Assembly: GCA_026119935.1 (NCBI GenBank)
Contig: JALRMH010000023.1
Location: forward strand, 496,001 to 560,000
Direction of reading: 5' to 3'
Length of the DNA stretch: 64,000 nucleotides
From: Endothia cerciana
Taxonomy: Eukaryota > Ascomycota > Sordariomycetes > Diaporthales > Cryphonectriaceae
This document shows positions 56,746 through 64,000 of the stretch, piece by piece (the stretch's first letter is position 1; each line of letters begins with the position of its first letter). Made by a program: the position numbers and the translations under genes. The notes beneath the pieces are model-generated. The model was given only the letters and a program-made list of their open reading frames with translations, was not told the origin of the DNA and searched no databases.

Positions 56746-58794
56746 CTACTTAGCAGCCGGCGTCGCCGCCTTCATCCTCACCCAGCCCATACACATCGCG
56801 ACCAAGAAGGCTGCGCTGGCCGAACCGGTAGCGAGATACATGACGCGATCAAACGTGTCGCTGTACGCGTGCTCCACCTGCAGGAGAAGCTCCGGAGGCA
56901 CCGAAGCTCTGATATCGGTCGCCGCGGCGCCCGCCGCGACGATGGCGTCGGCGTTGGCGGAGGGCGCGTATAGTGAAAGGAAGCGGCGTAGCTCGGTGCT
57001 GAAGATCACCTCGCCGAGCGACAGGAAGACGGAGGCGCTGAGGTTCTGCGCGAACACGACCAGAGCGCTGGCCACGGAGACCTCGTCGCGGCGCACACCG
57101 TTCTGCACGGCGAGGATCGGCACCTGGAACCCAAGCCCCTGCATTCCCTGCAGGATCTGGAAGCCGATGCGCCGGGACCTGCTCGAGCTGGGTGTGAGCG
57201 TCGTGACGAGCCCGGATCCGACCGCGGTGAAGAGGCCGCTCCCGAGCGCGAAGGGCGTATAGTAGCCCACGCGGCCGATCATGCCCCCTGTGATCATGGT
57301 GACGACCGTGTTGGTGCCGATGATCGGCAGCATGTCGACGCCGCTCTGGACGGGGGTCGCGTCGCGCACGGCCTGGAACCACACCGGGAAGTAGTAGGCC
57401 GTCGTCATGGTGCAGCCGATGAGGAAGGCCATGTTGAGACAGCTGGTCCAGATGACGCGCCGCCGCAGCAACGCCAGCGGGATCATGGCCTCGTCGCCGA
57501 CGCGGTGCTCCCAGGCGAGGAATACCAGCAGATTGCCGAACGACCCGCAAAATAGCCCGATGATGGTCGCGCTGGACCAGGCGTTACGCGTGCCACCCCA
57601 CTGCAGCGCCAGGATCAACATGACCACGGTCGGCCCGAACAGCAGGAAGCCGGGGAGATCGAGTTTCTTCAAGCGGTCCAAGACGGTCTGCGTGCTATCG
57701 CCGGCCACGCGGTAGTCGGGGATCGGGACGGTGATGATGAGTAGGGCAATGACGGCGCCGCAGGGTAGGTTGAGGTAGAAGCCTGATGCGCTCTAGTCAG
57801 CCTAAGTCTTTTTACAGCATGAAAAGTAGTGGCATCTGGGGAGAAGACCGCTTGAGAACTGCTTACACCACCGCCAAGTCGCGTTCGAAGTGAACGCACC
57901 GCCGATGAGCGGTCCAGCCAGCAGACCGAAGAAAGACAGACCTATCAGGACGCCTCGAAGTGCTGTCCCCCTCGGGAATTAGCTGGTATTCCTCTTCATG
58001 CCCGCGAGAAAATGGTCGTCCTTACTGGCCTGTCTGGAAGCCGGCACGATCAGAGCGAGAATGGTGTAGCCGCCGTTGAGAAGTCCCGACGCGCCTATGC
58101 CGGCTACTGCGCGGCTGACGATGAGCATCGTCGAGGATTGGGCGGCACCGCACAGAGCAGAGCCCAGTTCGAAGAGGGCGAAGAAGCACAGGAAGGTCCA
58201 CTGCGTGCGCCCGAGTTAGGACCTATTTCAGAGGTTTGTGCAGCGCTGTAGGTCAAATTTGCTGCGCGAAGATGGGCATGCCTACCTTGACATTGAAGTA
58301 GCTGTAAATCTTCCCGCTAAGCGGCTGGCACGCGCAACTGATCAAAGAAGTCAGCGACACCATCGAGACAAGAGGGCACGGGTTCGAGGTCCCAACTCAC
58401 TTTGCCAAGAGGTACGCCGTCCCGTACCAACCGATGTCGTTGAGGGAATGGAAGTCGCTTGTGATGGTGGGAACCGCCTGTAAAGAGTGAGAAGTTGACC
58501 CCAATGGCACTGTACAGCGGATGATGGGACGGGAGGCCCAAGACTGACCGTGGCTACGATGGAGGCGTCCAACAGCATGAGGAAGACCGCCATTGTCAGG
58601 CCAGCCAAGACCAGGAATAGCCTCACCCCCGAGAGATATTCATGATCCTGCGGCTCGTCGGGGGAATCCAAGCCTTGTTCCTTGGCCTCCGTCTTCTCCA
58701 ACGCGTCGTCGAAGGTAGCGGCTCCATCGTGCTGGTCGCAGGACAGCGGAGAGGATGTCAAGTCAGCGCTCGTATTACTCCTTTTGTCTGCCAT
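56746..58794 (-). CDS. DHA2-type (14-helix) MFS exporter (second copy)
   Basis: Gene model complement(56746..57782, 57867..57962, 58026..58200, 58286..58337, 58401..58477, 58549..58794), 560 aa from six exons. Junction phases are consistent throughout, and exon 3 is only 52 nt. The acidic N-terminus is followed by [19 protein letters not shown] (helix 1), [45 protein letters not shown] (motif C into helix 5) and [19 protein letters not shown]. It is of the aflatoxin-efflux or HC-toxin-efflux type found beside metabolite clusters, and would export a product or give self-protection at the plasma membrane. It shares a 1.5-kb promoter region with Myb copy 2. Confidence 0.92.
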
Positions 58795-60283
58795 GGCAGG
58801 CGATTCGGCGAGGCCAGGTGCTATAGCAAGAGCTCAGGGTTTCGAGCCAAGCCGGATGTCAGTGCGTCAACGCTGTACTTCTCGTCGGTATTTACTGTGG
58901 AGATGACGAGGCTGTCTATCACCGGCAACTGCAAATAGTTCGAGCTCTGCCAACAAGATGTATTCAAGACCCTTGCCTTTAGTCGACCTTTTTTTCTTTT
59001 TTCTTTCTTTTCGGACAATCCCGCATGCTCTGAGTAACCTGGATGACTTACCTTTATGGTTTACAATATAAGTACCTTACGGAAAGGATACTAGAATCAG
59101 ACACGTGAAAGCCCGCGGACTTAACATGGCTGGTGACAGTCCTGTGGACTAGCCCGGCCTGCTACTGGCCTATTTCTTAATTTGATGTGTGTGTCGACCC
59201 CCCTGTCAAGCCTTGGGCCTCCTTCTGAATGATACCCGATGTAGGTAAGCCACCCGGCTTGACAGGGCGCCGCCTCCCGGGGCGATCCGGACAAAAACCT
59301 TTCGAAGGAATCAGCAAGCTAAAGACGCCATCAAGCCGATGTCCAGATGTCCGCGGACTTAAACGTGGAGCCTCCCCTTTGTCTCCCCAATCATCTACAG
59401 CTTTCCGGGTTCTAGGGCGGGCATGGTCAATCCCGCCCGATGATTATTGCTTCATTTTGCTAGTTCTAACAGATGGAGCAGAAGTAGTAGGCATAGCAGC
59501 AGCGCCCTAACATATGAAGGCCTGGGTCATGCGAGACTAGATGGCGTCCACACTGTTGGATCGACCCACCTTGACCCTGAAGAGAGCAGGGTGTAGATAG
59601 CGAGAAGCGTTCCGTTGCTGCCTCTCACTCTGATTCGTAAGTTTCCTCGCTGCAGAAAAGCGAGGTCAGATTGTGGGACGTCGAATGAGATGCGATGGAA
59701 TGCGCCTCCGTGAACAAGCCTGCCCGCTCTCACCACGAAGATGGTGTATATGATTCTGTGCCGCCCGCCCATGCGACCCCTTGATTATTGCTGAAACCGT
59801 ATCTCCCTGACACCGAGTAAATCCTGCAGCAAGCCTCACCCGATCAAAGCCGTTTGTCTGATTTGTGCTGGCAGGTCGGTGGGTGGGATCTGCGCTCTCA
59901 GCCCACTAATATCTCAGAACGGCTGGCACATGTACCGTTCGGCGAGATTACTCTATGGGTCACTATGGAGAGGGGTTGCATTGTATTGCCAGTCTAATTC
60001 TCGCGATTCTGATTCCATGGGGGTTCAAACGCGTAGTAGGTGATGTGTGTGTGCTCTAATATAAATGTATACCTAGGCAGTCAAGGTGATGAGCCGGTGC
60101 TGGATCCCACGGGCCCGGTAGTGTAATCAATATATGAAGGCACACAAGTCATATATGAAGATTTCATATGTGTCCTCCCTTCGGTGCCCCGAGTATCCCG
60201 CCGTGCCACCATCCCGCCTCATATGATGACAGATGGTCGCCAGAGCGTAGACTTATGCGTCGGTATTAATACGTGCCGCGACG
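58795..60283. promoter_or_regulatory. Divergent promoter of exporter and Myb copy 2
   Basis: About 1.5 kb between the two divergent start codons. An 11-bp element CCGCGGACTTA occurs twice in the same orientation, at 59113-59123 and 59351-59361. Its CCGCGG core is palindromic, as for zinc-cluster dimer sites. No gene is seen. Confidence 0.5.
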
Positions 60284-61498
60284 ATGAACCGGACTAGAAG
60301 AAATTGGACGGCAAAGGAGGATGCCTTGCTTCGCAAGTTGGTGCAGAAAGGTGAGTGACACGAGCACTATATGCAACAGGACATCTCCATCTACAACATC
60401 ACCCTCTTATGTCCGTGAGCCACAGACTCATGGTAACCTCCGTCTAGAGCTGGACAACAAGCGACCCCTCCGCTGGTGCGAGCTGGCAAAGCACATCCCG
60501 GGCCGTTCGAACAAGGACTGCCGCAAACGGTGGTGGAACAGCTTGGCGGGCTCGATGGCTAAAGGGGCCTGGTCGCCTGATGAGGATAGGCGGCTGATCG
60601 AGGCCGTGGAGAAGTATGGGACCAATTGGATGAAGGTGGCCGGGGTCGTGGGCACGCGCTGTGGCGATCAGTGCTCAGGTCACTGGCGCCATGTCTTAAA
60701 TCCAAACATCAACTACTGTGACTGGACGACGGAAGAGGTGAGTCGGGGGCTGTAGAGGATGACCTCACGTCATCTGTGATGCTCAGAGCTTGAGTCTGGC
60801 CCACGTCTGGACCTACAGGCTAACCACCACGGAACTAGGACGAACAGCTGCTCGATGCCGTTCGAATCTACGGCACCAACTGGTCCACCATCGCGTCGTT
60901 CCACACCCCACAACGAACGACGCTGGCACTGAAGAACCAATACTGGAAGCTGCGGCAGCGCAGCCAAAACGCGAGCAAGTCATCCTCAGCCCAGCCTTCC
61001 CCGTCGGCGTCGTCGCCCACCCTCACTCCCGCCGCCGCCGCCGCCGCCGCCACGACGATAACGACGACGAGCCAGACGCCCTGCTCGAGTGTAGATGAGG
61101 CAGAGGGTGACGAGGCTGACGAAGCCACCATGGACCTATATTTCGAGAACCTAGACGAAATTTTCCAGCACTATAGTCCCGTCGCGGCCGGCATCCTCGC
61201 AGGGCCTGCGCCTATGACCGACGCGACATTCCCAACAACAGTGGACATGCTTACCCCGTCCATCTCTGCGGATCCAGGAGGCAGTGACCTCAGGACTATG
61301 TTCCTACCGGCGGTGCCGGTGGACCACACGTCAGGGACTTCAGCAGGAGAAAAGAGTCATCCGCGCAAGATGACCGAGACGCCCAGAGCCCACAGGGTCT
61401 CGGTCAAATTCTCATGCACGACGGGGCAGCTGAGCAACATCATGTCGCTTCTTGCCAACACGGGCTTGCCTGTGGACATGGAGGTTGATACGGAATAG
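60284..61498 (+). CDS. Three-repeat Myb transcription factor (copy 2)
   Basis: Gene model join(60284..60350, 60448..60737, 60839..61498), 338 aa. Introns have donor GTGAGT twice and acceptor CTAG twice. Three Myb repeats: NWTAKEDALLRKLV...GRSNKDCRKRWWNSL, GAWSPDEDRRLIEAVEKYG and DWTTEEDEQLLDAVRIYG ending RTTLALKNQYWKL. A Ser, Thr and Ala-rich linker follows (an Ala run near residue 178). The C-terminus ends in HRVSVKFSCTTGQLSNIM, matching the closing module of copy 1 in position and pattern. Exon 1 is 67 nt, and the intron within repeat 1 is at the same place as in copy 1, so the two are paralogues. Copy 2 has an extra intron between repeats 2 and 3 that copy 1 lacks. Its stop lies 43 bp from the stop of the convergent hydrolase gene. 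Confidence 0.9.
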
Positions 61499-61541
61499 AG
61501 TTATGATAGAGAGAGATCCAGTTGAATGATGAACCCTCAAT

Positions 61542-62774
61542 CTACTGCCCCTTCTTCTCCCCAATATCCGAGTCCTGTGGCGTCAGCGCGCCTGCAAAAT
61601 CCTTACAAAATAACCACCTTGTCGCCGAGCGCAGGCCTTTGGCCCTCCAACCGTTGATCGCGTGCGGAAACAAGTCAATGTGGCCCCTGATCGACTCGTC
61701 GTGCGCCAGGATGACAAAAACATTGTCCGCGGCATCCAGCTCGGCAATCTTGCGCACCGTCTCCTGCGCCGCCGTGTGGTCAGGGAACAGCACAGGCGAG
61801 ACGTCGAAAAACGGCTCGGTGGCGTCGCCGTTACGCTGCAGCCGCCGCAGGACCTCTCCCGGACACACATGAACAGAAGACGGCCCCATTGGCGACGGCG
61901 CTATATTCGCCGGCAGCGGCAGATACTGGCTCGGCCGCAGCACTCCCGGGTGGTGGCACGCATCGGCGCCCATGAAGACGAACGAGTCGCCGTCGGCGCC
62001 GCCCACCGTGACGCGCGCCAGCGCCGTCATGTGGCCGACGCTGTGCCCTGGGGAATCCAAGAGATAGAACGAGCCGTCGCTGAAGTAATCAAAAGCGTCG
62101 AAGGGGCCGACGCGTAGCGGGTGCGCGGCGAAGTTGATCTCGTGCACGGCACGCCCCGCGATGTCGGCGTCCAGCACCACCGCGTCCGGCCTGGTCGGGT
62201 AACCGGGCCAGCAGAGCTGCGACACGCCGGGGCCGACAACGAGCATGGCTGATGTGGGGAAGGTGGATGGGTCGCCGATGTGGTCGAAGTGGTGGTGTGA
62301 CCAGATGATGGCCTCGATGTTGGTGCTGAGGACCGCGGGCGAGGTCGGGTCGGTCTGGTCGGGAGTGTGGGGGTGGGCGGCTGCGGCGTGCGCGTCCAGG
62401 ATTTCGGATACGTTCTGATCTGTGTGGCACTGCGTCGTGCGACGGATCAGATCGACTGTCCTGGGCGCGTAGTTGTCCCAGTCGCGCCGGACGCCGAGGT
62501 CGAACAGCACATGGCGGTCCCCATGCGAGACAAGAAAGCAGTAGATGGGCACATGGATACCGTCGAAGCCTCTCATCGAGGGGCGCCAGAATAAAGGCGG
62601 GTCGAGGAAGAGGGAGGTCGTTCTGTGCTCTTAGTTCAGGCAAGACTCGGGTTCGGAGACATGGTGAGTAAGCACCTACGAGTCAATTACTCTCACCGTC
62701 ACCGTCGCGGACGAGGACGGTATGTTCAACGGTGGAGGTGTCTCGGGACGTGTCAGACATGGAGACGAGGCCAT
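61542..62774 (-). CDS. Metallo-beta-lactamase-fold hydrolase (lactonase-like)
   Basis: Gene model complement(61542..62622, 62680..62774), 391 aa. The start is MASSPCLTRPE; an in-frame ATG 39 codons up is less likely. The intron 62623-62679 (57 nt, donor GTAGGT, acceptor CAG) joins VTVRVIDS to TTSLFLDPPLFWRPS. Metal-binding signs are SHHHFDHIGD (HxHxDH), LDSPGHSVGHM, MGADACHH and ILAHDES, so all ligands for a two-metal site are present. VLFDLGVR and DPSTFP are typical of the fungal N-acyl-lactonase-like branch, members of which open lactone or lactam rings. No signal peptide, so cytosolic. Lying between a Myb regulator and a P450, it is a likely pathway or detoxification enzyme. Exact substrate unknown. 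Confidence 0.9.
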
Positions 62775-63175
62775 TGCCACTTGATGGAATGATCGAATTA
62801 CAGTATCACGATGCCGCTTGGTGGTGGTGCTGGCTGGTTGTGCGATGAGCCAAGATCCGTGTGTCCTAAACAGCAGTACAGTCGAGGACATATATATATA
62901 ATATACTTATTTGAAAAGCAACAACACTCTGAGACACTCTATTCACTTGGGGTACGTTCCTGTCAGCCTACCCAGAGTTGCAGTTGAGACCGAAGGCCGT
63001 AGGAATTGCGGACCATGATATATCAGTGATTACATACAGATACATACATGCATATGTTCATATATATTTGCATATATTAGAACCTCGCTTGGAGAAGAAA
63101 TGGATGTGTAACTTTCATTATCACCCACCACCACCTCCCTTCAATGGCAGATACCGGCCTCATGCAGTCTTCTCT
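62775..63175. other. Spacer between hydrolase and P450 genes
   Basis: About 0.4 kb, AT-rich with TATATATA-like runs at 62889-62904 and 63060-63080. It contains the hydrolase promoter and the P450 3' flank. Nothing else is seen. Confidence 0.5.
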
Positions 63176-64000
63176 TCAGATTCTCCCTCCCGCACGCCTC
63201 CTCACCGTCACGTCAATGCCGTACTGTCGGAAGAACCAACGGTTCTCCACTCTATACCTCTTAGGATCGAGGAGTTCAAACTGGAGGTTATTAGATCTAC
63301 GCGACGCTGACAATTCGCTGGCCACGTACCTCATATCGTAGAACCAAGGCTGGGACGATCTTCTTTAGCTCCAACATGGCAATGTGCCGTCCAAGGCAGA
63401 CGCGTCTCCCGGCGCCGAACTGTACACCCTATTGTAAGTCACGGATGTTGGCCAGAATGCGCCGCGAGGCCAGAATCACGTAGGGAAACCTCACCGTCAT
63501 GATGGCCGCCTCGCGCTTCTGTCTCAGCTCTTTGGGCACCATCCACCTGTCGGGGTTCCAGACTTCGGCATCCTCGCCGAAGGTCGGCCTGTGCCTGTTG
63601 GCCACGTACGGGTTCATGCCGACCACGGTGCCCCCGGGGAAGAAGGTGCCGCCGATCGCGAGGCCGCCCTTGGGCACCACGCGCTCAAATGGAAGGCAGA
63701 ACGGCGGGTGCATGCGCAGACCCTCCTGGATAACGGCTTCTAGGTACGGCAGGTCGCAGACATCTTTCCACGACGGGAACGGCTTCGCCAGGCCGCCGTT
63801 CACGCGGTCGGCTTCGAGAAGCTCTGCCCGGAGGCGATGAAGGGTCTCTGGGCATGCGAGGAGGTTGTACCAGACTGTCTTCATGATGATTGCGGTCGAG
63901 TCCGAACCGGCAATCACGTTAGAGAAGGTCCATGCCGTGACGCACCATGATGGGAGGCTGGGGTTGTTGGCCGTGAGCTCAAAGAACTGAGAGAGCATAT
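63176..64000 (-). CDS. Cytochrome P450, 3' part (5' part off the window)
   Basis: Model complement(63176..63280, 63330..63428, 63495..>64000). Coding continues past base 64000, so about the first 260-300 residues are missing. Seen in order are helix [10 protein letters not shown] (the AGxDT-type oxygen-activation motif with Ser in place of the second Thr position), EGLRMHPPF (ExxR), a WNPDRW segment, then across an intron the haem-binding [14 protein letters not shown] with its Cys ligand. The C-terminal exon ends [14 protein letters not shown]. Introns have donors GTGAGG and GTACGT; the first reads open in frame for a stretch before a stop. The pattern is close to the pisatin demethylase or trichothecene-type fungal P450s. 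Substrate cannot be told. Confidence 0.9.

Noticed and set aside
56849..57550. 233-codon second frame on the same strand as the DHA2 exporter
   Set aside because: A frame-shifted shadow rich in Arg and His. The membrane-helix frame is the real one.
1..64000. CRISPR arrays, bacterial operons, riboswitches, insertion sequences
   Set aside because: Eukaryotic context with introns throughout; no spaced repeat arrays, inverted-repeat transposon ends or transposase/reverse-transcriptase motifs were seen.

Overview
This is a eukaryotic nuclear window from a filamentous ascomycete (Pezizomycotina, probably Sordariomycetes). The evidence is many short introns with GT(A/G)AGT-like donors and CTRAC-type branch points, a HET-domain gene, a DUF3176 relic, 2EXR-like, Zn2Cys6 and long-chain alcohol oxidase families, and a tRNA-Thr. 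There is no operon logic. Introns were placed by splice motifs, frame arithmetic and remembered family sequence; none was checked by alignment or RNA.

Left part (1-31 kb), mostly housekeeping or conserved genes: a Tim17/22/23-family membrane protein, a small acidic conserved protein, a maltose-type sugar permease, a small single-pass membrane protein, a SnoaL-like protein, a 2EXR/F-box-like protein divergent from tim50, a broken DUF3176 gene, a HET-domain protein, a long-chain alcohol oxidase, a small Cys/His protein, tRNA-Thr(AGU), an F-box protein and an ankyrin-repeat protein.

Middle part (32.7-44 kb), a catabolic or transport-like group: a regulator with two Zn2Cys6 clusters divergent from a type-B carboxylesterase, then a sugar transporter divergent from a 14-helix DHA2-type drug exporter.

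Right part (45-64 kb), accessory or secondary-metabolism-like: two paralogous three-repeat Myb regulators about 13 kb apart on opposite strands. Between and beyond them lie a decayed SDR, a possible regulator fragment, a Zn2Cys6 regulator with a GC-AG intron divergent from an intact SDR, a second DHA2 exporter sharing a promoter region with the second Myb gene, a metallo-beta-lactamase-fold hydrolase, and the 3' part of a cytochrome P450 running off the right edge. Regulators, oxidoreductases, hydrolase, P450 and exporter together suggest the edge of a biosynthetic or detoxification cluster. No PKS, NRPS or terpene synthase backbone is visible in the window.

The window is also marked by nine pure G/C homopolymers of 12-15 bases, all C-rich on the sense strand of the neighbouring gene, three of them inside introns.
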